The notes beneath the pieces were generated by a model. It was not told the DNA's origin. It searched no databases and worked only from the letters and a program-made list of their open reading frames with translations. Both the position numbers and the translations under genes were made by a program. From contig CAVPGP010000002.1 in NCBI GenBank assembly GCA_963704025.1, forward strand, positions 930,001-994,000: a stretch of DNA of 64,000 bases, read 5' to 3'. The stretch is from CAVPGP01 sp963704025. Its GTDB lineage: Bacteria; Actinomycetota; Thermoleophilia; Gaiellales; Gaiellaceae. Of this stretch, positions 8,323-15,773 are shown one piece after another. Within the stretch, counting starts at the first letter, position 1; each line of letters starts with the position of its first letter.

Positions 8323-9034
8323 CGAACGGGCGGGCCCGCCACGCGCGTGGGCTGGTGAGGAGGAAGCCGAGCCCCATCACCCCGTAGCCGACGAGCGCGT
8401 CGAAGAGATAGTGGTTGCCCGTGACGACGATGGTCAACAGCACCGCGATCGGGTACACGACCCCGATCACCTTCCAGAAGAGCGGCCGCGCGTAGATGAT
8501 CAACCCGATGCCGACGCCGAGCGCCCAGCCGGCGTGCAGGCTCGGGACGGCGGCGACCGGGTTCGAGAACGAGGCCGAGGTCGGCGAGCCGATGTCGATG
8601 TTCGAGAGCTGCCGGAGCGTGTCCACGTAGCCGCCGATGAGACGGGGCGGCGCGGTCGGGAAGCGCCAGTGGATGACGAGCGCGATCGCGGTAGCCATCA
8701 GGAAGCCGTTGCGGAACCTGCGGAAGGCAACCCGGTTGGCGTGGTAGAGCCAGAGGAAGAAGACGCTCGTGAGCACGAAGTGCCCCACGAAGTAGAAGAC
8801 GTTCATCGCCTTCACGAGCTCCGGGAAGCCGAGAAACGCCCGCTGCAGCGACTGCTCCCACGCGAAGTGCATGAACTGCTCCCACGAGACGACCTTGTGG
8901 GCGTTCGCGGTCGCGACCTGCCAGTTCGGCTCGATCCAGTGCCGCGCGAGCCGGTAGAGCTCCACTCCCCCGACCACGATCGCGATCTGCGTCAGCCCGT
9001 AGTGCCGCGCGGCGACACGCTGCACGCGTCCCAT
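8306..9034 (-). CDS. PAP2-superfamily phosphatase, PAP2_3 type
   Basis: The 242-residue membrane protein has about six hydrophobic helices and the three phosphatase motifs in order: FPTAPPRL, VPSLHAGW (about residues 163-170) and TGNHYLFDALVG. The conserved His residues of motifs 2 and 3 are present. The family includes lipid phosphatases and inositol-phosphoceramide-synthase-like proteins, so a role in membrane lipid turnover is likely. It is convergent with the cupin region and divergent from the next gene. Confidence 0.88.
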   Translation of the reverse strand: MGRVQRVAARHYGLTQIAIVVGGVELYRLARHWIEPNWQVATANAHKVVSWEQFMHFAWEQSLQRAFLGFPELVKAMNVFYFVGHFVLTSVFFLWLYHANRVAFRRFRNGFLMATAIALVIHWRFPTAPPRLIGGYVDTLRQLSNIDIGSPTSASFSNPVAAVPSLHAGWALGVGIGLIIYARPLFWKVIGVVYPIAVLLTIVVTGNHYLFDALVGYGVMGLGFLLTSPRAWRARPFATSSA

Positions 9035-9072
9035 CGCAGGGCATTCTAAAGCCCATTGGTAGCATCGCGCAG

Positions 9073-9399
9073 ATGCCAGCGTACGTCTGGATCGGTCTGG
9101 CGGTGCTGCTTCTCGCGCTGCTCGGCGGGGGAGCGTTCGCGGTCGTGCGCGGCCGGGACACGTGGCGAGCTTTCAAGCGGCTCAACGCCGAGATCGACGC
9201 CGCAACCGGCCCGCTGCTCGAGAGCGTCGCGCGCGCGGAGAAGAAGGCCGCGGAGCTCGAGTCGGCGGGGCCGCGAATGCGCCGCTCGGTCGAGCGGCTC
9301 CGCGAGAGCATCGAGGTGCTCCGGATCGAGCTGGCTGTGCTGCAGGAGGCGCGTGCGCCGCTGATGCGCCTACGCGCTCTTGCGGTGCTGCGCAGGTGA
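9073..9399 (+). CDS. Membrane-anchored coiled-coil protein, hypothetical
   Basis: The 108-residue protein has an N-terminal transmembrane helix (VWIGLAVLLLALLGGGAFAVV) followed by a charged helical stretch with heptad-like spacing (residues 35-95). Its stop overlaps the GTG of the exopolyphosphatase gene, so the two are coupled. No catalytic motif is visible. Confidence 0.65.
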   Translation: MPAYVWIGLAVLLLALLGGGAFAVVRGRDTWRAFKRLNAEIDAATGPLLESVARAEKKAAELESAGPRMRRSVERLRESIEVLRIELAVLQEARAPLMRLRALAVLRR

Positions 9400-10340
9400 C
9401 CCGCGTCGCGGCGGTCGACCTCGGCACCAACACGACCCGCTTGCTCGTCGCAGACGTCGGAGAGGGTCGAGTCGAGGAAGTGGTGCGGCGCACGGTGATC
9501 ACGCGGCTCGGCGAGGGCGTCGACGTGCGCCGGCGGCTGCTGCCCCTGCCGATCGCCCGAGTCCGGAATGTGCTCTCGGACTACCGGCGCGAGGCGGAGT
9601 CCCTCGGCGTCGAGCGCGCTCTTCTGATTGCGACGAGCGCGGTCCGCGACGCGGAGAACGGCGAGGCGTTCCTGGGCGAGATCGAGTGGAGCTACGGGTT
9701 CGCAACGCGGCTGCTCGCGGGCGAGGAGGAGGCCGAGCTCTCCTTCCGCGGCGCGACGCTCGGGCGGGAAGCGCGCGACGGGCTGCTCGTCGTCGACATC
9801 GGGGGCGGTTCAACCGAGCTCGCCTGGGCGACCGGCGGAATCAGCCTCGACATCGGTTCCGTGCGGTTGACGGAGCGCTTCCTCGGCTCCGATCCGCCCA
9901 CGGAGCAGCAGCTCGACGCGTGCGCCGGCGCGATTCGCACCCTGCTTGCCGACGAGGTGCCGGAAGGGCTGGCGCCGCGCGAGGCGCTCGGCGTCGCCGG
10001 AACGGTCACCTCACTGGCCGCACTCGATCTCGGGCTGGAGCGCTACGACCGCGAGCTCGTCCACGGACACCGCCTCACAGCGGCCGGCGCGGCGCGTCAG
10101 CTGGAGCGCCTCGCCTCGCTGCCGCTCGCCCGGCGGCGGGAGGTGCCCGCGCTCGACCCGGAGCGTGCCCGCGTGATCGTCGCCGGGGCGATCGTCTTGC
10201 GCGAGGTGCTTGCACGGTTCGGGCTCGACGGGATCGAGGCGAGCGAGCGGGACATCCTGGACGCGGCCGCGCTTGCGGCAGCCGAGCTGCCCGAGCCTGC
10301 CGAGGGCGACGCACCGCCTGGAGCGTTCGCGTGCTGCTGA
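9396..10340 (+). CDS. ppx: Exopolyphosphatase / pppGpp phosphohydrolase family
   Basis: The 314-residue protein starts at the GTG at 9396 (overlap GTGA). It shows the ASKHA ATP-fold motifs of Ppx/GppA: AAVDLGTNTTRLLVAD at the N-terminus, ATSAVRDAENG, VVDIGGGSTELAW near residue 130 and GVAGTVTSLAAL. At 314 residues it is the short actinobacterial form without the C-terminal HD domain. It hydrolyses polyphosphate or pppGpp in the family; which one cannot be told. It overlaps the following lipoprotein gene. Confidence 0.93.
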   Translation: MTRVAAVDLGTNTTRLLVADVGEGRVEEVVRRTVITRLGEGVDVRRRLLPLPIARVRNVLSDYRREAESLGVERALLIATSAVRDAENGEAFLGEIEWSYGFATRLLAGEEEAELSFRGATLGREARDGLLVVDIGGGSTELAWATGGISLDIGSVRLTERFLGSDPPTEQQLDACAGAIRTLLADEVPEGLAPREALGVAGTVTSLAALDLGLERYDRELVHGHRLTAAGAARQLERLASLPLARRREVPALDPERARVIVAGAIVLREVLARFGLDGIEASERDILDAAALAAAELPEPAEGDAPPGAFACC

Positions 10341-10831
10341 GGTCGATCGGCCTGCTGGTCGCCGCGTCCGTGCTCGCGGCCTGCGGCGGCTCGTCGAAGG
10401 AGGCGGCGACGACGACGAGCGGGCTGCCGCCGGGCTGCGAGGTCGAGCAGACCGAGGCGGTGGTCGACGACTTCCTCGCCGCCGTCTCGCGCGGCGACCG
10501 GGTCGCTGCCCAAAAGCTCCTCGCCGACGACCTGCGGCTCTTCGAGGTGCACGACGGTCGCGGCCGGGGGGAGCGACATTTCCTCGCCAGGACCAAGGCG
10601 AAGGCGATGCGCTACGTCGACGAGCGCATCCGCCATCACGAGCGGTTGAGGCTCGTGAACCTCCAGGTCCAGCCGGCCGACGACAACAACCACGTCCTCG
10701 TCACGTTCACGCTGACGCGGCTGGCCGACGACTTCCGCCGCCGCGGGATCCCGAACCGCGTCGCCCAGGGAGACGGCGTCGTCGACTGCGTCGAGGGGAA
10801 CCTCGAGGGCTGGTCGGTCCAGGGGCCGTAG
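10331..10831 (+). CDS. Secreted lipoprotein, hypothetical
   Basis: The 166-residue protein starts at a GTG inside the ppx end. It has a lipoprotein signal with lipobox VLAAC-GGSS near residue 19. The mature part (about 145 residues) has an NTF2/SnoaL-like appearance with EAVVDDFLAAVSRGDRVAAQKLL. Lipid anchoring on the outer face of the membrane is expected. The coupling to ppx may be positional only. Confidence 0.75.
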   Translation: MLLRSIGLLVAASVLAACGGSSKEAATTTSGLPPGCEVEQTEAVVDDFLAAVSRGDRVAAQKLLADDLRLFEVHDGRGRGERHFLARTKAKAMRYVDERIRHHERLRLVNLQVQPADDNNHVLVTFTLTRLADDFRRRGIPNRVAQGDGVVDCVEGNLEGWSVQGP

Positions 10832-10841
10832 CTCTGAGTCT

Positions 10842-11249
10842 TCAGCCCTCGTAGTCCTCGGCCGGCGGCGGCTCGTCCTCGGCCAGTCGCCGCTGGACGA
10901 CCGCGCGCGCCAGCACCCCCACGAGCCGGTCGGCGTCCGTCACGGGGACGCGTTCGAGGTCCCGCTCCTCCAGCGCCCGGAACGCCTCTTCCAGGTCCAT
11001 CTCGGCGTCGAGCGTGAAGATCGGCGGCTCGGCGATCTCGCCCAGCAGCGTGGCGCACGGATCGCGGCCGGCGGCCACGACCTCGCGGACCAGGGTCTTC
11101 CGCGTGACGACGCCCAGCAGGCGGCCGTCGTCGCAGACGAGCACGGCGCGCACGTCCGGATCCGCGAGGTGCTCGCCGGCCTCGCGGGCGCTCGCGGAGG
11201 CGTCGAGCGCGAGCGGCTGGGCGACCATGGCTTCACGAACGAGGCTCAT
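10842..11249 (-). CDS. CBS-domain pair protein
   Basis: The 135-residue protein consists of two CBS repeats only. The first contains ADPDVRAVLVCDDGRLLGVVT and the second ERDLERVPVTDADRLVGVLA. Such stand-alone CBS pairs bind adenine nucleotides and often act as regulators of a partner. It lies directly downstream of the glutamate dehydrogenase gene on the same strand, with about 9 bases between them, so they probably share a transcript. Confidence 0.9.
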   Translation of the reverse strand: MSLVREAMVAQPLALDASASAREAGEHLADPDVRAVLVCDDGRLLGVVTRKTLVREVVAAGRDPCATLLGEIAEPPIFTLDAEMDLEEAFRALEERDLERVPVTDADRLVGVLARAVVQRRLAEDEPPPAEDYEG

Positions 11250-11258
11250 GCGGCGACT

Positions 11259-12557
11259 CTACGGGAACATGCCGCGTGCTTCGAGCGCCGCACCGACCTC
11301 GCGGATCGCCGCGACGAGCGCGGCCTCGCGGAGCGGGATGCCCTTCTCGGCGGACAGGTCCCAGACGCGGTCGAACGCGTCGCCGAGCTTGTCGGCGAGG
11401 CGGCGGCGGATCTCGTCCCGGTCCCAGAACAGACGCCCGAGATCCTGTACCCACTCGAAGTAGGAGACCGTCACCCCGCCGGCGTTCGTGAGGATGTCCG
11501 GCAGAACCGGGATGCCGCGTTCGTTCAAGATCCGGTCGCCGTCGATGTCAATCGGCCCGTTTGCCCCTTCCGCCACGAGCCGCGCACGGATGTTGCCGGC
11601 ATTTGCGGCCGTGACCTGATCCTCGCGGGCGGCCAGGACGAGGATGTCGCAGTCGAGCTCGAGCAGCTCCTCGTTCGTGATCCGCTCGACGTCGTGGGCG
11701 GCCTCGAAGCCCTCCAGCGAGCCGTGCTCCTTCGCCCAGGCGAGCGCTGCCGGGATGTCGAGACCGGCCGGGTCGAAGATCCCGCCGGAGAGGTCCGACA
11801 CGGCCAGCACGCGGGCCTCCTTGTCGAAGAGCTCGTTCGCGGCGATGCCGCCCACGTTGCCGAAGCCCTGGACGACGCACCGCTGCTCGGCGAGGTTCCA
11901 GCCGAGCCGTTCGCAGGCGCGCTCGACCACCATCACGACCCCGGCGCCCGTCGCCTCGTGCCGGAAGAGCGAGCCGCCGAGCTGCACCGGCTTGCCGGTC
12001 ACGATCTCCGGCACGGCGTACCCCTTCTGCATCGAGTACGTGTCCATCATCCAGGCCATCGTCTGCTCGTTCGTGGCCATGTCGGGCGCCGGAATGTCCT
12101 GCTGCGGCCCGATGAAGTTCATCAGCTCGGAGGTGAAGCGGCGCGTGATCCGCGCCAGCTCTTTCGGCGACAGCTCCTTGGCGTTGCAGCGCACACCGCC
12201 CTTCGCGCCGCCGTACGGGAGCCGGAGCAGCGCGCACTTCCACGTCATCCACATCGCGAGCGCGGCGCACTCGCCGAGGTTGACGTGCGCGTCGTAGCGG
12301 ATGCCGCCCTTCGTGGGGCCGAGCACGCTCGAGTGCTGCACGCGGTACGCGGGGAAGACCCGGTACGAGCCGTCGTCGAGCTGCACCGGGACGCTCACGA
12401 TCAGCGCCCGCTCGGGGAAGCGGAGCCGCTCGGAGACCATCTCGCCGACGTCCGCGTGGGCGAGCGCCGCGTCGAGCTGCGCACGGGCCTGCCGATAGAG
12501 CGGGTCGTCCCACTCGAGCGAGGCTTCATACGCGGCGTCGTGCTCGACCTGCGTCAC
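11259..12557 (-). CDS. gdhA: Glutamate dehydrogenase (Glu/Leu/Phe/Val family)
   Basis: The 432-residue enzyme carries the catalytic lysine motif PYGGAKGGVRC, the substrate region VLGPTKGGIRYD and a Rossmann fold with GFGNVGGIAANELF. The ending KGIPLREAALVAAIREV is typical of the ~420-residue hexameric enzymes. It interconverts glutamate and 2-oxoglutarate with NAD(P)H. The GTG at 12557 (VTQVEHDAAYEASL) is the sensible start; the open frame extends further upstream but runs through the tRNA-Leu region. Confidence 0.92.
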   Translation of the reverse strand: MTQVEHDAAYEASLEWDDPLYRQARAQLDAALAHADVGEMVSERLRFPERALIVSVPVQLDDGSYRVFPAYRVQHSSVLGPTKGGIRYDAHVNLGECAALAMWMTWKCALLRLPYGGAKGGVRCNAKELSPKELARITRRFTSELMNFIGPQQDIPAPDMATNEQTMAWMMDTYSMQKGYAVPEIVTGKPVQLGGSLFRHEATGAGVVMVVERACERLGWNLAEQRCVVQGFGNVGGIAANELFDKEARVLAVSDLSGGIFDPAGLDIPAALAWAKEHGSLEGFEAAHDVERITNEELLELDCDILVLAAREDQVTAANAGNIRARLVAEGANGPIDIDGDRILNERGIPVLPDILTNAGGVTVSYFEWVQDLGRLFWDRDEIRRRLADKLGDAFDRVWDLSAEKGIPLREAALVAAIREVGAALEARGMFP

Positions 12558-12659
12558 GGCTGGGAGTGTACGGACCGTCGGGTCGCCCGGCACGGGATCG
12601 CCGGCGCGGCCGGCCCGCCGTCTTTCCGCCGCGGGCGCGCGCGTTAATCTGGACACCAC

Positions 12660-12747
12660 GCCGGGGTGGCGGAACTGGTCAGACGCGGCCGGCTTAAAAC
12701 CGGCTGTCCCTTCAAGGGGCATGGGGGTTCGACTCCCTCCCCCGGCA
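12660..12747 (+). tRNA. tRNA-Leu (TAA)
   Basis: The 88-base gene has acceptor GCCGGGG paired with CCCCGGC, anticodon loop CTTAAAA (anticodon TAA), the long variable arm of a class II tRNA (TGTCCCTTCAAGGGGCA) and T-loop GTTCGAC. Discriminator base A; no encoded CCA. A palindromic element begins 20 bases downstream. Confidence 0.96.
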
Positions 12748-12767
12748 CTCGAGGCGACGGTGGCGGC

Positions 12768-12935
12768 TAGATGATTGATTCCTAAGTCGGGTGCCCTCGG
12801 AGAGGGCATGCACCAAGCAGCGTGGACGACGTGTCCGGTGCCAAGGCTGGACGCCTTGGTGCCGGACACGACGGCCGCGATCCGCCGCGTGCAGGACCCC
12901 AACCGTGGGTGCAGGACTTAGGAATCAATCATCTA
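12768..12935. repeat. 168-bp palindromic element with 21-bp terminal inverted repeats
   Basis: Perfect 21-bp inverted repeats bound the unit: 12768-12788 (starting TAGATGATTGATTCCTAAG) and 12915-12935. Exactly at its centre a second imperfect hairpin pairs 12830-12847 with 12853-12870 (16 of 18 positions). Smaller stems lie on each side, for example TGCCCTC/GAGGGCA. The AT-rich ends contrast with the GC-rich surroundings. It starts 20 bases after tRNA-Leu, and its right edge contains the TAG stop of the DUF3105 gene. It encodes no protein I can support. Confidence 0.85.
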
Positions 12936-13613
12936 CGTGCCAGGTGTGAGCTGGTCGACCGGGAAGCGCTCCGGGCCGTTGCCGCGGAACGCGTCGCGGA
13001 ACGCCTTGAACGCCGCCTCGTCGAAGCGCGGGCAGATCGCGATCCGGTTCTGCCCGAGGGTCTCGTCCGGCTTCTCGGTCCAGGCCACGAGCGCGAACTT
13101 GCTGCCGAGCTTCCCCAGCGGGAACCCGAGCATGGCGTCCGGGCTCCCGTCGTAGAAGCGCTGCGCCGCCTCTATCTGCGACTGCGGCACCTTGGCGCCC
13201 CAGTTCATCACGATCCCGCCGTGCTCGAGGTTGTGCACCGCCTGGAGCTCCGAGACCGGCGCGGTGTAGAAGCCCCAGACGGCCGGAATGTAGTAGTGCT
13301 TGCCGCTGGCGGGCGGGAAGGTCGCGTACGGGACCTTCGCCTGCAGCGAGGTGACGTGCTGGCCGTACTTCGCCGCCTTGGAGACCTTGTAGGTACAACC
13401 CGCGGCCTCCAGCGCCTTCGTCGGGTCGCCGGTCGCCCCGCCGCCGCCCGTGGACGTCAGGAGGACGAGCACCACGATCAGCGCGACCACTCCGGAGGCG
13501 GCCGCCGCGTAGAGGATGATGCGCCTGCGCTGGTCGTCGTCGCGCTGCGCGGTCCGCGGGCGCGGGCCCTGCGTCCGTTTCGGCGGCGTCGGTGCGCGAT
13601 CCTTCCTGGCCAT
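12933..13613 (-). CDS. DUF3105 membrane-anchored protein
   Basis: The 226-residue protein has a basic cytoplasmic N-terminus, one membrane helix (residues about 32-52) and an extracytoplasmic DUF3105 domain. The conserved DUF3105 motifs YATFPPASGKHY and VHNLEHGGIVMNW are present, followed by FALVAWTEK and a Cys in IAICPRF. Histidines in these motifs suggest metal binding, but the function of the family is unknown. The stop codon TAG lies in the terminal repeat of the palindromic element, so the native C-terminus may have been altered there. Confidence 0.88.
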   Translation of the reverse strand: MARKDRAPTPPKRTQGPRPRTAQRDDDQRRRIILYAAAASGVVALIVVLVLLTSTGGGGATGDPTKALEAAGCTYKVSKAAKYGQHVTSLQAKVPYATFPPASGKHYYIPAVWGFYTAPVSELQAVHNLEHGGIVMNWGAKVPQSQIEAAQRFYDGSPDAMLGFPLGKLGSKFALVAWTEKPDETLGQNRIAICPRFDEAAFKAFRDAFRGNGPERFPVDQLTPGT

Positions 13614-13628
13614 TGGCGCAGAAACGTA

Positions 13629-15578
13629 TCAGCCGACTGCCACGGCTCCGACGCCGAAGAAGTCCGCGACGGCCGCACGGTCCTCGACCAGCGGGCAAGC
13701 CGGCAGCGACGAGAGGAAGGCACGCCCGTACGCGCGTGTGCGGAGCCTCGGGTCGAGGATCGCGACGACGCCGCGGTCCCCGTGCCCGCGGATCAAGCGG
13801 CCGAATCCCTGGCGGAGCTGCAGGACCGCGGAGGGCAACGCGTACTCGCGGAACCAGTCGCCGCCGTCCGCGTCGACGCGCTCGCAGCGGGCTTCGTAGA
13901 GCGGGTCGCCGGGCGCCGAGAACGGCAGCTTGTCGATCACGAGCAGCGACAGCGCCTCGCCCTGGACGTCGATGCCCTGCCAGAACGTCGACGTGGCGAC
14001 GAGGACGGAGTCGACGTCGGCGCGGAAGTCTTCCAGGAGCCGCTCGCGGGGGGCGTCGCCCTGGGCGAGCACGCGGTAGGGAAGCCGCGGCCGGACGCGC
14101 TCCGCGAGCTCGTCGAGCGCGCGGTACGACGTCGTCAGCACGAGCGCGCGCCCCTGGGACAGCGAGCACAGCGCCACGACCTCGTCCGCGACTCGCTCGA
14201 TCGCGCCCGCGGAGCGCGGGTCCGGCATCGTCCTCGGCACGTAGAGGAGCGACTGCTCGCGGAAGTCGTAGGGCGAGCCGACGGCGAGCTCGGCGGCCTC
14301 CTCGAGCCCCAGCCGGTTCTTGACGAAGCCGAACTGCCCCGCCGTGGCGAGCGTCGCGGAGACGAGAATCGCCGTCGGGCCCTCGCCCCAGAGCAGGCGG
14401 CGGAGATCGCCCGCGACCTCGACCGGCGCCCAGGCAACCGCGTCGGGCTCGGCCCAGACGACCCGCTCCAGGTCGCCCGGCTCGAGGCAGGCGTCCACGG
14501 TGTCCGCGATCGCGAGCGCACGGCGGCCGAGGGCGTCGAGCTCCTCGCCCGCCCCGGCCAGGGTCTCGGCGAGCCCGGCGAGCGCGTCGATCAGGACGAG
14601 GCCGAGCTCGGCCGGTGGCTCGCGGAGCCGCTTGCGCCCGGCGTGCGGCGCCACGGCCCGGATCAGCCGGTCGCCGGCGCGCTCCAGCTTCTCGAGCGCC
14701 CGCGCCGGGGCAGGCTGCTGCGCCTCGCGGCAGGCACGCTCCACGTCTCCGGCGAAGCGCCGCAGCCCGGCGGCGCTGACCCTCCCGCCGAGCCACGTCG
14801 CGGCCGACTCCTCCAGGCGGTGCGCCTCGTCGAAGATCACCGCGTCGTGCTCGGGGAGGACCCGGGGCCCGTCGTCCTTGCCGCCCCGGAGCGCGACGTC
14901 GGCGAAGTAGAGCGCGTGGTTTGCGATCACGAGCTCGGCCTCCCCGGCCCGTTCGCGCGCCGCCTCGGCGAAGCAGGTCTGGACGAAGGGGCACCTCCGG
15001 CCCGAGCACCGGTCCGGGCCGACGGCGAGCTCGGACCAGAGTGTGTGCGTGGGCTCGAAGCCGAGCTCGGCCCGGTCGCCGGTCTCCGTCTCGTCGAACC
15101 ACGGCCTGAGCTCGTCGAACTGCGACGAGTCCGCCTCGTTGCGCAGCAGCTCGCTGCCGAGGAGGCCGAACCCCTGCAGCGCCTTCCGGCAGAGGTAGTT
15201 CTGCCGTCCCTTGAGGACCGCGACGCGGACGTCGCGGCCGAGCGCCGCGGCCGCGATGGGCACGTCCTTCGTCAGCAGCTGCTCCTGCAGCGCCTTGGTC
15301 GCTGTCGCCACCACGACCCGTTGACCCGAGCGGAGCGCCGGCAGCAGGTACGCGAGGCTCTTCCCGGTTCCGGTACCGGCCTCCGCGAGCAGGTGCTCGC
15401 CGCGCTCCAGCGCCTGCTCGACCGCAGCGGCCAGCCGGGCCTGCTCTGGCCGTGGCTCGTAGCCGGGCAGAACGCGCTCGAGCGCGCCGCCGGCGCCGAG
15501 GAGACTCTCCGTCGCACTCTCGATGCGGAGAGGATAGGCGACCGAACGGATGTTCCCCTCGGGCCTCGCCGGGGCCAG
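13629..15578 (-). CDS. dinG: DinG/YoaA-type ATP-dependent DNA helicase
   Basis: This XPD-like superfamily 2 helicase has Walker A EAGTGTGKSLAYLLPAL, motif Ia VATATKALQEQL, the four Fe-S cysteine region (CSGRRCPFVQTC) and a DEAH-like box VIFDEAHRLEE. Motif VI is LRQGFGRLIRGHGDRG. It unwinds DNA during repair. No ATG, GTG or TTG occurs in frame upstream of Walker A before the stop near 15655. The given end is the CTG at 15578, an uncertain start; a non-standard start or a base error near the 5' end is needed to explain the open frame. Confidence 0.85.
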   Translation of the reverse strand: MAPARPEGNIRSVAYPLRIESATESLLGAGGALERVLPGYEPRPEQARLAAAVEQALERGEHLLAEAGTGTGKSLAYLLPALRSGQRVVVATATKALQEQLLTKDVPIAAAALGRDVRVAVLKGRQNYLCRKALQGFGLLGSELLRNEADSSQFDELRPWFDETETGDRAELGFEPTHTLWSELAVGPDRCSGRRCPFVQTCFAEAARERAGEAELVIANHALYFADVALRGGKDDGPRVLPEHDAVIFDEAHRLEESAATWLGGRVSAAGLRRFAGDVERACREAQQPAPARALEKLERAGDRLIRAVAPHAGRKRLREPPAELGLVLIDALAGLAETLAGAGEELDALGRRALAIADTVDACLEPGDLERVVWAEPDAVAWAPVEVAGDLRRLLWGEGPTAILVSATLATAGQFGFVKNRLGLEEAAELAVGSPYDFREQSLLYVPRTMPDPRSAGAIERVADEVVALCSLSQGRALVLTTSYRALDELAERVRPRLPYRVLAQGDAPRERLLEDFRADVDSVLVATSTFWQGIDVQGEALSLLVIDKLPFSAPGDPLYEARCERVDADGGDWFREYALPSAVLQLRQGFGRLIRGHGDRGVVAILDPRLRTRAYGRAFLSSLPACPLVEDRAAVADFFGVGAVAVG

Positions 15579-15620
15579 GGCGAAAAGATCGCTGACAGCG
15601 GACTTTTCCCTCCGGCGCGC

Positions 15621-15649
15621 TTGACGGCTGTGGGGCCCATCCCTAGATT
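15621..15649 (+). promoter_or_regulatory. Sigma-70-like promoter for the rmuC leader
   Basis: TTGACG (15621-15626) and TAGATT (15644-15649) are separated by exactly 17 bases, an excellent vegetative promoter match in a GC-rich setting. Transcription would begin around 15656, immediately before the hairpin that follows. Confidence 0.65.
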
Positions 15650-15657
15650 GGCCCTGT

Positions 15658-15697
15658 CAGAACCGGTAGGTCTTCGGACTCGCCGGTTCTGGCATTT
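15658..15697 (+). terminator. UUCG-containing hairpin with U-tract in the rmuC leader
   Basis: CAGAACCGG (15658-15666) pairs perfectly with CCGGTTCTG (15683-15691). Inside the loop a nested GTC-TTCG-GAC stem has a UUCG tetraloop. Five T residues follow within 4 bases (GCATTTTTG), giving an intrinsic-terminator shape. It lies between the promoter and rmuC, so it is either an attenuator or the end of a short RNA. A second CCGGTTC copy at 15715-15721 could compete for the left arm. Confidence 0.6.
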
Positions 15698-15773
15698 TTG
15701 TCGGGCTTTTCCTGCCGGTTCCGGGTTCGGGACGCGTGCTGTCCGACGGCATCTCTACCGTTCTGCGGTCCAG

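Noticed and set aside
12558..12902. N-terminal extension of glutamate dehydrogenase to 12902
   Set aside because: The extra 115 codons run through the tRNA-Leu gene and the palindromic element. The normal protein starts at the GTG at 12557.
12937..15102. Plus- and minus-strand open frames over the helicase gene
   Set aside because: They are arginine- and alanine-rich shadows typical of GC-rich DNA with no domain matches.
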